Source of the DNA: Thermoleophilaceae bacterium
GTDB taxonomy: Bacteria > Actinomycetota > Thermoleophilia > Solirubrobacterales > Thermoleophilaceae
Reading direction: 5' to 3'
Length of the DNA stretch: 64,000 bases
Assembly (NCBI GenBank): GCA_036378175.1
Contig: DASUWY010000005.1
Coordinates: forward strand, 1-64,000
In this document: piece after piece, positions 39,264-50,785 of the stretch
Position numbering within the stretch: the stretch's first letter is position 1
Layout of the letters: every line of letters begins with the position of its first letter
Program-made: the position numbers and the translations under genes
Notes under the pieces: model-generated
Told to the model about the DNA's origin: nothing
Database searches by the model: none
Seen by the model: only the letters and a program-made list of their open reading frames with translations

Positions 39264-41015
39264 ATGCCCCAGGGCTGGCTGCAGATCGCAGTCTTCCTGC
39301 TTGTGCTCACGGCCATCGTGCCGCTGCTCGGCGGCTACATGGCGAAGGTGTTCACCGGCGAGCGGGTGTTCCTGACGCCGGTGGTGGGACGGCTCGAGCG
39401 CCTGCTCTACCGGCTGATTCGAGTGCGCCCCGACGAGGGTCAGGACTGGAAGCAGTACGCGCGCAGCCTGCTGGTCTTCTCACTGCTGTTCTGGCTCGTG
39501 CTGTACGTGATCCTGCGGACGCAGACGCTCCATCCGTGGAACCCGCAGGGCTTCCACTCGGGCACCTGGGACGTGACCTTCAACACCACGTCGTCGTTCA
39601 TCACGAACACGAACTGGCAGTACTACGGCGGCGAGACCACGATGACCTATTTCAGCCAGATGGCGGGGCTGGCTGTGCAGAACTTCGTGTCGGCGGCGGT
39701 GGGCATCGTTGTGGTGATCGCGCTCATCCGCGGCATCGCGGCACGCAGCGGACGGAGCCTTGGCAACTTCTGGCAGGACCTCACCCGCTGCATCCTCTAC
39801 GTGCTGTTGCCGATCTCGGTGATCGGCGCGCTCGTGCTGGTGTCGCAGGGCGTGATCCAGAACTTCGCGAGCTATGCCACGGCGCACACGCTCGCCGGAG
39901 GGACCCAGACCCTCGCCTTCGGCCCCGTGGCATCCCAGGAGATCATCAAGGAGCTCGGCACGAACGGCGGCGGCTTCTTCAACGCGAACTCGGCCTACCC
40001 GTTCGAGAACCCCACCGCTCTCTCCAACTTCGTCGAGATGGTGGCGATCCTCGCGATTCCGGCATCGCTCACGTTCACCTACGGGCGAATGGTCGGCAGC
40101 AGGCGCCAGGGCTGGGCGATCTTCTCGGCAATGGGGATCCTGTTCCTGATCGGCGTGATCGTCGCGGTGATCGCCGAGCAGCACGGCACCCCGGCCCAGC
40201 ACCTCGCAGGGGTGAACACGCATCATCTCGCCGGCTCCACCGGCGGCAACCTGGAGGGCAAGGAGCAGCGCTTCGGGATCACGAACACGGCGCTGTGGGC
40301 GGCCATCACCACAGTCACGTCGTGCGGGGCGGTGAACGGCGCCATGGAGTCGCTCACCGGCATCGGCGGCGCCGTGCCGTTCTCCAACCTCGGGATGAGC
40401 GAGGTGGTGTTCGGAGGAGTGGGCACGGGGCTCTACTCGATGCTGATCTTCGTTCTGCTCGCCGTGTTCATCGGCGGCCTGATGGTGGGGAGGACGCCCG
40501 AGTACCTCGGCAAGAAGATCGGGGCGCGCGACATCAAGCTGGTGTCGCTGGCCGCGCTGTTCACGCCGCTCACGGTGCTCCTCACAGCCGGCACGGCCAT
40601 AGCGGCGCCCGCAGGCAGGCAGTCGATCTCCGCGCCCGGCCCGCAGGGGTTTTCACAGAACCTCTACGCCTACCTCTCGCAGGCGAACAACAACGGCTCT
40701 GCCTGGGCCGGCTTCACGGGCTACATCCAGCCCCACCCCGGCAACCTCGGCGCCCACGGCGTGAAGCTCGCGACCATCATGGGAGGGCTGACGATGGTGT
40801 TCGCGCGCTACGCGCCGATCATCCTCGTGCTCGCCGTGGCGGGCGCGCTGGCCGGGAAGAAGGTCCATCCCGCCGGCCCTGGGACGATGCGCACCGACAC
40901 TCCCACGTTCGTCGTGCTCCTGATCGGCGTGATCGTCCTCGTCGGCGCGCTCACGTTCTTCCCCGCGATCCTGCTCGGCCCGATCGTGCAGGGGCTCTCC
41001 AACCAGCTCTTCTGA
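39264..41015 (+). CDS. kdpA: Potassium-transporting ATPase, K+-binding subunit
   Basis: A 583-residue channel-like subunit that selects potassium for the Kdp pump. It has about ten membrane helices and selectivity-type loops, for example [40 protein letters not shown] with the TNGGG filter, [20 protein letters not shown] and [15 protein letters not shown]. The size fits the family. It begins directly after kdpF, and its stop overlaps kdpC (TGATG). Confidence 0.97.
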   Translation: MPQGWLQIAVFLLVLTAIVPLLGGYMAKVFTGERVFLTPVVGRLERLLYRLIRVRPDEGQDWKQYARSLLVFSLLFWLVLYVILRTQTLHPWNPQGFHSGTWDVTFNTTSSFITNTNWQYYGGETTMTYFSQMAGLAVQNFVSAAVGIVVVIALIRGIAARSGRSLGNFWQDLTRCILYVLLPISVIGALVLVSQGVIQNFASYATAHTLAGGTQTLAFGPVASQEIIKELGTNGGGFFNANSAYPFENPTALSNFVEMVAILAIPASLTFTYGRMVGSRRQGWAIFSAMGILFLIGVIVAVIAEQHGTPAQHLAGVNTHHLAGSTGGNLEGKEQRFGITNTALWAAITTVTSCGAVNGAMESLTGIGGAVPFSNLGMSEVVFGGVGTGLYSMLIFVLLAVFIGGLMVGRTPEYLGKKIGARDIKLVSLAALFTPLTVLLTAGTAIAAPAGRQSISAPGPQGFSQNLYAYLSQANNNGSAWAGFTGYIQPHPGNLGAHGVKLATIMGGLTMVFARYAPIILVLAVAGALAGKKVHPAGPGTMRTDTPTFVVLLIGVIVLVGALTFFPAILLGPIVQGLSNQLF

Positions 41016-41598
41016 TGCGGCGCGATGTGATCACATCCGCTCTCGCCGTGGTGGTGCTCACAGTGCTCCTCGGTCTGGCGTACCCGCTGGTGGTCACCGG
41101 CATCGCGCAGGTCGCCTTTCACGGCAAGGCCAACGGCGAGCAGGTGAGGATGAACGGCAGGCTCCTGGGCTCGAAGCTGATCGGCCAGGACTTCCGCGGG
41201 CTCAGGCGCTACTTCCAGCCGCGGCCGTCCACCGCCACGTCCTACAACGCGGCGGGCAGCGCGTTCACCAACCTCGGCCCCAACAGCAGGACGGCGAGGG
41301 ATACGTTCGCCGCGTCGTTGCGCGCATACCTCGCACGGGAGCGGCCGTTCGACGCGGGTCTCACCGCGGGCAAGGTGCCGGTGGACGCCGTGACCAGCTC
41401 GGCCTCCGGCGTGGATCCGCAGATCTCGCAGGCCAACGCCGCGATCCAGGCCCACCGGATCGTGGCGGTGCGCCACGTTCCGCTGGCGGTCGTGCGGAAG
41501 CTCATCGAGCAGAACACGAGCGCTCGGTTTCTCGGCGTGCTCGGCGAGCCGGGCGTGAACGTGCTCGCGCTCAACCTCGCCCTGGACCGGACGACGAG

Positions 41599-41602
<4 letters not shown>
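41015..41602 (+). CDS. kdpC: Potassium-transporting ATPase subunit C
   Basis: A 195-residue subunit with one N-terminal membrane helix (about residues 8-28, [20 protein letters not shown]). The periplasmic domain contains [56 protein letters not shown] and [18 protein letters not shown]. All are standard KdpC landmarks, although the third block is slightly unusual. It lies before kdpB, whereas the common order is A-B-C. Its ATG is inside the kdpA stop, and its own stop overlaps the kdpB start (ATGA). Confidence 0.95.
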
Positions 41603-43638
<2,036 letters not shown>

Positions 43639-43672
43639 CGTGGAGCTTCCGCTCGCGGAAGAGGAGAGGGTC

Positions 43673-44797
43673 ATGACGGCGCGCGGCAGCTACAAGATCT
43701 TCCTCGGGATGGCGGCCGGTGTGGGCAAGACCTACCGGATGCTGCAGGAGGGTCGCGCCGCGGCTGAGGCTGGGACGGACGTGGTGATCGGCTACCTCGA
43801 GCCGCACGAGCGCGCCGAGACGATCGCGCTCACCGAGGGCCTCGAGAGCGTGCCCCGCCGCCGGGTCCCTTACCGCGACACGTTCACGGACGAGATGGAC
43901 CTCCCGGCGGTGCTCGAGCGCGACCCCGAGCTCTGTCTGATCGACGAACTTGCACACACCAACCCGCCGGGGCTCGACCACGAGAAGCGCTACGAGGACA
44001 TCGACGACGTGCTTACGGCGGGGATCGACGTGTACTCCACGGTCAACGTGCAGCACCTCGAGAGCCTCAACGATCAGGTGGCGGAGCTCACCGGTGTGCG
44101 CGTGCGCGAGACCTTTCCGGACACCGTGCTGTCGTCTGCCGACGAGGTCGTGCTCATCGACCTCACGCCGCAGGCGCTCATTCAGCGGCTGCGCGAGGGG
44201 AAGGTCTATCCGCCGGACCGGGTGGACGCGGCGCTCAACAACTTCTTCAAGGTCGAGAACCTGGATGCGCTCCGCGAGATCGCCCTGCGTCAGGTGGCGG
44301 AGGACGTGGAGGCCAAGCGCGTGGTCACCGAGTTCGTGGGCACGCGCGAGGAGCGCGTGGCCGGCGCGGCGCCGCATGCGGTGGGGGAGCGGCTGATGGC
44401 GCTCGTGAGCGCACGGCCCTCGTCACAGCGGCTGGCACGCCGTGCGTGGCGCTCGGCGCAGCGACTGGGCGCCGAGCTTGACCTGGTTTACGTGAAGAAA
44501 CCCGGAGCGAAGAGCGACGCCGGCCGGCAGGAGCAGCTCGAGGCGCTGCGCAAGCTCGCCGCCGCGCTGGGAGCTCACCTGCTCATCGAGGAAGGACACG
44601 ACGTGGCGGAGACGGCCGCGCGCGTGGGAGCCAGACGCGGAACCACGTACGTGCTGATCGGCGAGCCGCGGTCGGCAACCGGGTTGCGGCGCTTCGGAGT
44701 GTCGCTGCCCGAGAAGCTGCTCGAGCAGATGCCGGGTGTGGACATCCGCATCGTGGCGGACCGGGCCAAGCGGCCCGGGGGAGCGGAGGGACAATGA
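43673..44797 (+). CDS. kdpD: Truncated KdpD: KdpD and USP domains, no histidine kinase
   Basis: A 374-residue protein equal to the N-terminal cytoplasmic part of KdpD. The Walker A is GMAAGVGKTYRMLQEG (residues 12-27), the Walker B is LCLIDELAHTNPPGLDHEKR, and DVYSTVNVQHLESLNDQVAE follows. After residue 230 comes a USP-type domain (SSQRLARRAWRSAQRLGAEL, ending GVSLPEKLLEQMPGVDIRIV). The four membrane helices, GAF, HisKA and ATPase domains of the roughly 900-residue E. coli KdpD are absent, and no KdpE gene follows. Short KdpDs of this type are known in cyanobacteria. I chose ATG 43673, with GAGGAGAGG before it, over GTG 43640. The stop overlaps the next USP gene. Confidence 0.88.
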   Translation: MTARGSYKIFLGMAAGVGKTYRMLQEGRAAAEAGTDVVIGYLEPHERAETIALTEGLESVPRRRVPYRDTFTDEMDLPAVLERDPELCLIDELAHTNPPGLDHEKRYEDIDDVLTAGIDVYSTVNVQHLESLNDQVAELTGVRVRETFPDTVLSSADEVVLIDLTPQALIQRLREGKVYPPDRVDAALNNFFKVENLDALREIALRQVAEDVEAKRVVTEFVGTREERVAGAAPHAVGERLMALVSARPSSQRLARRAWRSAQRLGAELDLVYVKKPGAKSDAGRQEQLEALRKLAAALGAHLLIEEGHDVAETAARVGARRGTTYVLIGEPRSATGLRRFGVSLPEKLLEQMPGVDIRIVADRAKRPGGAEGQ

Positions 44798-45348
44798 TCG
44801 TCGCGCTTGCAATCGTGGCCGGCATCCTGGTGGCGGGGCTCGTTCTGCTCGCATACCGCTGGCATCACCCCGAGAAGGCGCCGAACCGCATCACGCCGGC
44901 GGCGGAACGCATCCTGTTCCCGCTGCTGGGAGACACGATCTCGCAGCCGGCGCTTGATGCCACGCTCCGCCTTGCGCGTGCCGAGGGGGCCACCCTGATT
45001 CCCGCCTACCTGGCCATCGTGCCGCTCCAGCTTCCTCTTGCGGCGCCGCTGCCCGCGGAGTGCGAGCGCGCGATGCCGCTGCTCGAAACGATCGAGCAGC
45101 GCGCGGCGCGGCTCGGGGTGCCGGTGGACTCGCGCATCGAGACCGGTCGCTCGCCGCGGCACGCCCTGCGGCAGCTGCTCGCGGAGGAGCGGTTCAATCG
45201 CATCATCGTCCCCGCCGCCACCGGCAGCACTTCTGGCTTCTCACCCGAGGACATCGCCTGGCTGCTTGAGAGTGCGCCCGGCGAGATCATGGTCATGCGG
45301 GCTGAGCGGTTAAAGCAGAGTCGCAGCGCGCTCGCGCACACGAGCTAG
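44794..45348 (+). CDS. Membrane-anchored universal-stress-type protein
   Basis: A 184-residue protein with an N-terminal membrane helix (residues 2-22, IVALAIVAGILVAGLVLLAY), then a USP-like alpha/beta domain (RILFPLLGDTISQPALDATL, then LLAEERFNRIIVPAATGSTS and LESAPGEIMVMRAERL). The GSTS segment is at the usual nucleotide-loop place. It overlaps the kdpD stop by ATGA, so it belongs to the kdp operon. It may work with the kinase-less KdpD in sensing potassium or a nucleotide, an idea based only on position. A 12-bp palindrome, TAGCCGCGGCTA, covers its stop. Confidence 0.75.
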   Translation: MIVALAIVAGILVAGLVLLAYRWHHPEKAPNRITPAAERILFPLLGDTISQPALDATLRLARAEGATLIPAYLAIVPLQLPLAAPLPAECERAMPLLETIEQRAARLGVPVDSRIETGRSPRHALRQLLAEERFNRIIVPAATGSTSGFSPEDIAWLLESAPGEIMVMRAERLKQSRSALAHTS

Positions 45349-45396
45349 CCGCGGCTATAGGTACCCTCTGCGACCGCGAACGACCGGAGGACGAAC

Positions 45397-45708
45397 ATGG
45401 CCGAGACCCCAACTCTGTACGTCTGCCACGGCGACACCGGCGGCCCGAAGGTGCACCCATGCCGCCGCGTTCAGGAAGCCATGCGCGCGAAGGGCATCCG
45501 GTACGAGAAGGTTGTGGCAGCGCATGGCAGTCCGATCCCCTTTCTGCGCAAGGGTTCTCGCGACGAGCTCGAAGCGGCCACCGGGTCGAAGAAGCTGCCG
45601 GCGCTGAAGCTGCCGGACGGGACCGTGCTCACGCATTCCAAGGAGATCCTCGCGTGGGTCAACCAGCAGAAGTCGGCACCGCCGGACCGTGCTCCGGCGG
45701 GGGCGTGA
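45397..45708 (+). CDS. Thioredoxin-fold GST N-terminal domain protein
   Basis: A 103-residue protein with LYVCHGDTGGPKVHPCRRVQ at the N-terminus and KLPALKLPDGTVLTHSKEIL, the cis-Pro and Ser loop of a glutathione transferase N-terminal/glutaredoxin-like fold. There is no helical GST C-terminal domain. The Cys is followed by HGDTGG rather than the usual CPYC. It may be a redox or thiol-binding protein. GGAGG precedes ATG 45397. The 3' end overlaps the convergent SulP gene by 50 bases. Confidence 0.75.
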   Translation: MAETPTLYVCHGDTGGPKVHPCRRVQEAMRAKGIRYEKVVAAHGSPIPFLRKGSRDELEAATGSKKLPALKLPDGTVLTHSKEILAWVNQQKSAPPDRAPAGA

Positions 45709-47401
45709 CCCACTCTCCGCCGGTCTCCGTACAGAACGCGTCGATCGCGGCGTCGAGCGTGGGGAAGAAGTGCGCGGGGTCGAGCGGCCCGATCAGCTCG
45801 TAGCGCTCCAGCTTCGCCCGCACCGGTTCCTTCAGCTCGGCGAACACCAGCGAGACGCCCTGGGCGTTCAGCTCCTCGTCGAGGTCCTTGAGGATGTCCG
45901 CCGCCGTGGTGTCCACGTCCGTGATCGGCTCCGCCGCCACGACGATCCAGCGCGGCGGCGGGTCGGCATCCGCGAGCCGCCGGAGGTCGTCGCGGAACGT
46001 GCGCGCGTTCGCGAAGAAGAGCGGAGCGTCGAAGCGGAAGATCACGAGCCCGGGCAGCTCCTCACCCTCGGGGTGAAGCTGCCGGTCGTGATAGCCCGAC
46101 ATCCCGGGCACCCGGCCGAGCGTGGCCTCGTAGGGGCGCCAGGCGCGCCGGAAGATGTTGAGGATCGAGAGAGCAACGGCGATGCCGATGCCCGGCAGCA
46201 CGCCGAGCAGTGCGACGCCCAGGAATGCGGCGATGGAGAGCAGGAACTCCGTGCGCCGCTGGTGCCACAGGCGCACCGTGCCCGGGATGTCGGCGAGCGA
46301 CAGCGACGCCGCTATCACCACGGCCGCGAGCACCGGCTGGGGGAGGTCGCTCAAGAGCCCTGGTACGAGCACCAGCATCAGCACGATCGCCCCGGCTCCC
46401 ACCAGGCCGGTCACCTGCGTCTTCGCCCCCGACTGCTCGGCCACCGCGGTGCGTGACCCGCTCGTGCTCACCGGGAAACCCTGAAAGAACGCGGCGCCCA
46501 CGTTCGCGGCGCCGATGCCGATCATCTCGCCATTGCCGTTCACCTCCTGGCCGGTACGCGCGGCAAAGGCCGACGAGGTGGAGATCGTGTCCGTGAGTGA
46601 CACGAGCGCGATCCCGGCGGCACCCGCGAACAGCAGTGGCGCGTCCGACAGCGAGGACGGCACGGTGAACGGCGGGAATCCCTGCGGGAGCTTGCCGACG
46701 AGCGATACCCCATGGCTCGCGAGATCGAGCGCTGCCGACGCCGCTATCGCGGCAACCACCGCCACGAGCACCCCCGGCACCTTGGGCAGGAAGCGCTGGA
46801 GCACGAGGATCACCGCCAGCGCCAGCAGCCCGACGGCCAGCGCGGCGCCCACCACCTTCCCGGACGTGAGGCCGTCCACAAAGCCGCGCGCCTCGGCCCT
46901 CAGGCCGTCACCGTCGACCGAGAAGCCGCACAGCTTCGGCAGCTGGCCGATCAGGATGGTCAGCGCGAGCCCGTTCATGTAGCCGATCTGCGTGGGCTTC
47001 GACAGCAGGTCGGCGATGAACCCGAGCTTCGCCACGCCGGCCACGATCATGATGCCGCCGGTGAGCAGCGCGAGCATCGACGCCAGCTCGATGGCCCGCG
47101 CGGGATCCCCGTTGGAGCCGATGATCGGCAGCAGCGTGGCGGCGATCATCGGCCCGAGCGACGAGTCCGGCCCGAGCACGAGGATGCGTGACGGCCCGAA
47201 GAGCGCGTAGCCCAGGAGGCACAGCACGCTCGTGTAGAGGCCGGTGATCGCGGGCAGACCGGCGAGCTCTGCGTACGCCATGCCCTGGGGCACGAGGAGG
47301 GTGGTGAGCACGAGGCCCGCCACAAGGTCGCGGCGAAGCCACGAGGCCGGATACGAGGCGAGCATGCGCACGCCGGGCAGCCATCGAGAGAGTGTGCTCA
47401 C
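45659..47401 (-). CDS. SulP-family anion transporter with STAS domain
   Basis: A 580-residue permease. Residues about 20-410 are the membrane part, with LVLTTLLVPQGMAYAELAGL, GLYTSVLCLLGYALFGPSRI and the FQGFPVSTSGSRTAVAEQSG motif of SulP proteins. Residues about 440-555 form the cytoplasmic STAS domain (VIFRFDAPLFFANARTFRDD, ITDVDTTAADILKDLDEEL). SulP proteins carry sulfate, bicarbonate or other anions; the ion is not determined by sequence. GTG 47401 start. It lies downstream of kup on the same strand, with 92 bases between. The 3' end runs 50 bases into the opposite GST-like gene. Confidence 0.92.
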   Translation of the reverse strand: MSTLSRWLPGVRMLASYPASWLRRDLVAGLVLTTLLVPQGMAYAELAGLPAITGLYTSVLCLLGYALFGPSRILVLGPDSSLGPMIAATLLPIIGSNGDPARAIELASMLALLTGGIMIVAGVAKLGFIADLLSKPTQIGYMNGLALTILIGQLPKLCGFSVDGDGLRAEARGFVDGLTSGKVVGAALAVGLLALAVILVLQRFLPKVPGVLVAVVAAIAASAALDLASHGVSLVGKLPQGFPPFTVPSSLSDAPLLFAGAAGIALVSLTDTISTSSAFAARTGQEVNGNGEMIGIGAANVGAAFFQGFPVSTSGSRTAVAEQSGAKTQVTGLVGAGAIVLMLVLVPGLLSDLPQPVLAAVVIAASLSLADIPGTVRLWHQRRTEFLLSIAAFLGVALLGVLPGIGIAVALSILNIFRRAWRPYEATLGRVPGMSGYHDRQLHPEGEELPGLVIFRFDAPLFFANARTFRDDLRRLADADPPPRWIVVAAEPITDVDTTAADILKDLDEELNAQGVSLVFAELKEPVRAKLERYELIGPLDPAHFFPTLDAAIDAFCTETGGEWVTPPPEHGPAVPTSAG

Positions 47402-47493
47402 ACGCCGTGAGTCTCGCCGCGCCGGCCGCTCGCTGCCAGGGCGCAGGCACCCTGATTACGGGGGGTGCAGGCTCAGACGGGCCGGCGGCCCGG

Positions 47494-49461
47494 CTAGACC
47501 TCGATCCGCGACCCCATGATCACGGTGCGGTCGCGCGGCAGATGGAAGTAGTCCGCGGCTTCGGAGGTGATCCGGGCGGTGGCAAGGAAGAGCACCTTGC
47601 GCCAGCGGCTCAGGCCCGGCGCATCGCCCTTGTAGAGCTCGATCTTCGATAGGAAGTACGACGCCGTGGCCGGATCGCACGGCGCCTCGAGCTGCGCTTC
47701 CTCCATCCCCTGGAGAACGAGCGGCACGTTCGCGGCGTCCAGGTAGCCGAAGCGCGCTCCCACGTGCGTGATGCCGTCGTCCGAATAGCCGAGGTCGTCG
47801 TAGCTCAGCCGTTTCGCCGGCGGCACGTGGGGGACGGGCTCGGTGTAGATCGACATGATGATCACGCGCTCCGACAGCGCGTGGAGGTGCTCCACGCTCT
47901 CGCGCATCGCGAGCGGCGCCGTCTGGTTGTTGCGGTTGAGGAAGACCGCCGTGCCCGGCACCCGCCGCACGGGATAGCGGCGGCTGTGCAGGTCCGTGAT
48001 GAAGGCCTGCAGCGGCCCCTCCTCGTCCTCACGTCGCCGCGTGACGATCTCGCGGCCGCGCTGCCAGGTGGTGAGGATGGTGTAGGCCGTGATGCCGATC
48101 AAGAGCGGCAGCCAGGCGCCGTGCGTGACCTTGGTGAGGTTCGCGGCGAGGAACATCAGGTCGATCGCGAGGAGGAAGCCCGCCACGGGCGCGATCAGCC
48201 ACAGCGGCTTTCGCCACTGGTGCCGGACGATGAAGAAGAAGAGCAGCGTGGTGATCGTGATCGTTCCGGTGACGGCCACGCCATACGCGAAGGCGAGCGC
48301 TGTGGAGCTCTCGAACGTGAACACGAGCGTGAGCACCGAGACCATCAGGAGCCAGTTGATCCCCGGCACGTAGATCTGCCCGATCGTCTCCGCGGACGTG
48401 TGCGTTATCCGCAGGCGCGGCAGGTAGCCGAGCTGCACCGCCTGATAGGCCACGGAGAAGGCGCCGCTGATCACAGCCTGCGATGCGATCACCGTGGCGA
48501 GCGTGGCGAGGAACACGAGCGGCCACTGCGCCCAGTGCGGCACGAGCAGGAAGAACGGATTGCTGATGTTGGCCGGGTTGTCCAGGACCAGGGCGCCCTG
48601 GCCCATGTAGCTGAGGGTGCACGCGGGAAAGACGAGAAAGAGCCAGGCGCGGGTGATCGGGGCGCGGCCGAAGTGACCCATGTCCGCGTACAGCGCCTCC
48701 GCGCCCGTCACCGCCAGCACCACGCCGGCAAGCGCGAAGAACGCGGTGGAGAAATGGGAGAAGAAGAAGCTCACCGCGTATGTGGGCGACAGCGCCCTGA
48801 GGATCGACGGGTGCTTGGTGATCCCATTGATGCCGCAGACGGCGATCACGGTGAACCAGACGAGCATGATCGGGCCGAACAGCCTGCCGACGACGGTGGT
48901 GCCGGCTCGCTGGAAGAGGAACAGCGCGACGATAATCGCCGCGGTTATGGGAACCACGAGATGGCCGATCGAAGGCGAGGCCACCTTGAGCCCTCCAACG
49001 GCCGACAGCACCGAGATCGCCGGTGTGATCATGCTGTCGCCGAGGAAGAGCGACGCTCCGAAGATGCCGAGCGCCGCCAGCGCGGCCGTGCGGTGGCCGC
49101 GGCCGAGCTCGCGGCCACGCCGGATCAGCGTGATCAGGGCCATGATGCCGCCTTCGCCCTGATTGTCCGCGCGCATCACGAGCAGCACGTACGTGACGGT
49201 TACCACGAGCACGATCGACCAGAAGACCATCGAGAGGATCCCGAGCACGCTCGTGTTGGTGGCCGCGACGGGATGCGGATCGTGCGGGTCGAAGATCGTC
49301 TGGATCGCGTAGAGCGGGCTCGTGCCGATGTCGCCGAACACGACGCCGAGCGCGCCGATCGTCAGAGCGGCCCTCGCCGCTCGGGTGCGGTCCGCGTCGG
49401 TGGTCCTTGCGTGAGGGGACAGGCTTGCGACCCTACAGCCCGGCCGTCCCTGCTTTCTCAC
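47494..49461 (-). CDS. kup: Kup-type potassium uptake transporter
   Basis: A 655-residue low-affinity K+/H+ symporter. The first helix has LTIGALGVVFGDIGTSPLYA, the Kup hallmark, followed by NQGEGGIMALITLIRRG, GDSMITPAISVLSAVGGL and NPANISNPFFLLVPHW. There are about twelve helices and a cytoplasmic tail of about 190 residues (ISHERVIIMSIYTEPVPHVP-like; the exact text begins SERVIIMSIYTEP). GTG 49461 is the only clear start. It sits about 4 kb from kdp on the opposite strand, so high- and low-affinity potassium uptake are clustered. Confidence 0.95.
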   Translation of the reverse strand: MRKQGRPGCRVASLSPHARTTDADRTRAARAALTIGALGVVFGDIGTSPLYAIQTIFDPHDPHPVAATNTSVLGILSMVFWSIVLVVTVTYVLLVMRADNQGEGGIMALITLIRRGRELGRGHRTAALAALGIFGASLFLGDSMITPAISVLSAVGGLKVASPSIGHLVVPITAAIIVALFLFQRAGTTVVGRLFGPIMLVWFTVIAVCGINGITKHPSILRALSPTYAVSFFFSHFSTAFFALAGVVLAVTGAEALYADMGHFGRAPITRAWLFLVFPACTLSYMGQGALVLDNPANISNPFFLLVPHWAQWPLVFLATLATVIASQAVISGAFSVAYQAVQLGYLPRLRITHTSAETIGQIYVPGINWLLMVSVLTLVFTFESSTALAFAYGVAVTGTITITTLLFFFIVRHQWRKPLWLIAPVAGFLLAIDLMFLAANLTKVTHGAWLPLLIGITAYTILTTWQRGREIVTRRREDEEGPLQAFITDLHSRRYPVRRVPGTAVFLNRNNQTAPLAMRESVEHLHALSERVIIMSIYTEPVPHVPPAKRLSYDDLGYSDDGITHVGARFGYLDAANVPLVLQGMEEAQLEAPCDPATASYFLSKIELYKGDAPGLSRWRKVLFLATARITSEAADYFHLPRDRTVIMGSRIEV

Positions 49462-49525
49462 TCAACGCTCGATAACGGAGGTTATGGGAACTCGAATGCG
49501 GCGAAGCCGCGTAGGCTCTGGATGG

Positions 49526-49933
49526 ATGCGCTTCATCCTCAATCTGATCTGGCTGGTGCTGGCGGGCCTGTGGCTGGCTCTGCTGTACGCACTGGCCGGA
49601 ATCGTGGCGTTCATCCTGATCATCACGATCCCGTTCGGATTCGCCGCGTTCCGGATCGCCGCGTTCGCGCTGTGGCCGTTCGGGCGCAGAATCGAACGGC
49701 GTGCGGACGCCGGCGCCGGCTCGACGATCGGAAACATCCTGTGGATCATCCTGCTCGGCTGGGAGCTCGCCCTCGCGCATCTCGTCACCGGGATCCTGCT
49801 GTGCCTGACGATCATCGGGATCCCGCTGGGATTGGCGAACTTCAAGCTGATCCCCGTCTCGCTGACTCCGCTGGGGCGCGAGATCGTGTCCACGGACCGC
49901 GGCGCGTTCGACGCGCGCGCGGCATCGGGCTAA
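49526..49933 (+). CDS. yccF: YccF-family inner membrane protein
   Basis: A 135-residue membrane protein of the YccF type. It shows RFILNLIWLVLAGLWLALLY, the ITIPFGFAAFRIAAFALWPF motif and a second repeat LCLTIIGIPLGLANFKLIPV, two halves each with two helices. The function is unknown. I set the start at ATG 49526 because the family begins MRxILNxIW; an upstream in-frame ATG at 49484 adds 14 basic residues. It is divergent from kup. Confidence 0.87.
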   Translation: MRFILNLIWLVLAGLWLALLYALAGIVAFILIITIPFGFAAFRIAAFALWPFGRRIERRADAGAGSTIGNILWIILLGWELALAHLVTGILLCLTIIGIPLGLANFKLIPVSLTPLGREIVSTDRGAFDARAASG

Positions 49934-49946
49934 CCGCGCGGCCGCG

Positions 49947-50318
49947 TCAGAGCAGGTGGACGAGGATGTCCACCACGATGGCCGCGGGGATCAGCACGAA
50001 CAGGGTGCCGGCCACCGCGGCCACTGCGCCCGTGCGGCGCATCCAGCGCCTCACGTGCACCCCGGCCACGAGCTTCGCGCCCTCGAGCCGGTACGCCATC
50101 GGCACGCCGCGCTGGTTCACGAGAGCCGCGCGCACCCGGCGCTCCCAGGCGACCACCATGCGCGAGGCTTCCCGGCGCGCGGTGACCCGGTACCACGGCA
50201 GCCGGCGCCGGCGCTCCCGCCAGTACGCCAGGCACTCTGAGCCCTCGCGCAGGTCCGGCGGCGCTTGAAGCCGCGCCAGCAGCAGGTCGTCTTCGCGAGG
50301 GGCCGAGAGCGTGTGCAT
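49947..50318 (-). CDS. Hypothetical tail-anchored protein
   Basis: A 123-residue protein. Residues 1-95 are Arg-rich and soluble (REGSECLAYWRERRRRLPWY, EASRMVVAWERRVRAAL). Residues about 98-118 form one hydrophobic helix (VAAVAGTLFVLIPAAIVVDI) near the C-terminus. I recognise no family. It lies 13 bases from the YccF stop, convergent. Coding is supported by Arg/Leu composition and a compact reading frame only. Confidence 0.5.
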   Translation of the reverse strand: MHTLSAPREDDLLLARLQAPPDLREGSECLAYWRERRRRLPWYRVTARREASRMVVAWERRVRAALVNQRGVPMAYRLEGAKLVAGVHVRRWMRRTGAVAAVAGTLFVLIPAAIVVDILVHLL

Positions 50319-50357
50319 GGGCCGATTGTGGCAGAGCTTTGGACGGCCGCCCGCGGC

Positions 50358-50726
50358 TCAGGCGCGGCTGGTGAGCGCGCGCCGCGAGATCAGCGCCCGG
50401 CAACCCAGCACCAGAAGCAGCGTGAACCCGAGCGCGACGATCAGGAAGGCCAGCTGGTGGCCGTTGATGCTCCGGCCGAGCACGAGCGCTCGGAGCGCCA
50501 CACCGGCTGTGACTCCGCACAACCACGTGAGCAGGAAGGCCCGCTTGCCGGGCGGTCGGTAGGCGCCGAACACAGCCGCAGCGGCGAACCAGCCGGCGAG
50601 GATCGGCAGCGCATCGTGGGCAAAGCCGGCGAGAGACACTCCGCCGTGATGCGACAGCTGGCCGATCGCCGCGAAGAGGACGATCGCGATTGCGTCGGCG
50701 GCGGCCAGCCGCCCGGCTCGGTTCAC
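50358..50726 (-). CDS. DUF3054 membrane protein
   Basis: A 122-residue protein with four hydrophobic segments. The pattern AAADAIAIVLFAAIGQLSHH, then PILAGWFAAAAVFGAYRPP and TWLCGVTAGVALRALVLGR, matches the DUF3054 family of actinobacteria. Its function is unknown. It is divergent from the LAL regulator with 59 bases between starts. Confidence 0.8.
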   Translation of the reverse strand: MNRAGRLAAADAIAIVLFAAIGQLSHHGGVSLAGFAHDALPILAGWFAAAAVFGAYRPPGKRAFLLTWLCGVTAGVALRALVLGRSINGHQLAFLIVALGFTLLLVLGCRALISRRALTSRA

Positions 50727-50785
50727 GAGATCACTGTAGGCGCGCTGACGTGAGAGCGCCGGAAGCCGGGGTTAGGATCGCCTGA

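Noticed and set aside
45346-45357. TAGCCGCGGCTA palindrome as a terminator for the kdp operon
   Set aside because: A 12-bp palindrome without a loop cannot form a useful hairpin, and no T run follows.
47764-50268. 834-codon open frame on the plus strand opposite kup
   Set aside because: Composition is Arg/His/Glu-rich with no motif, and it is antisense to a complete Kup transporter.
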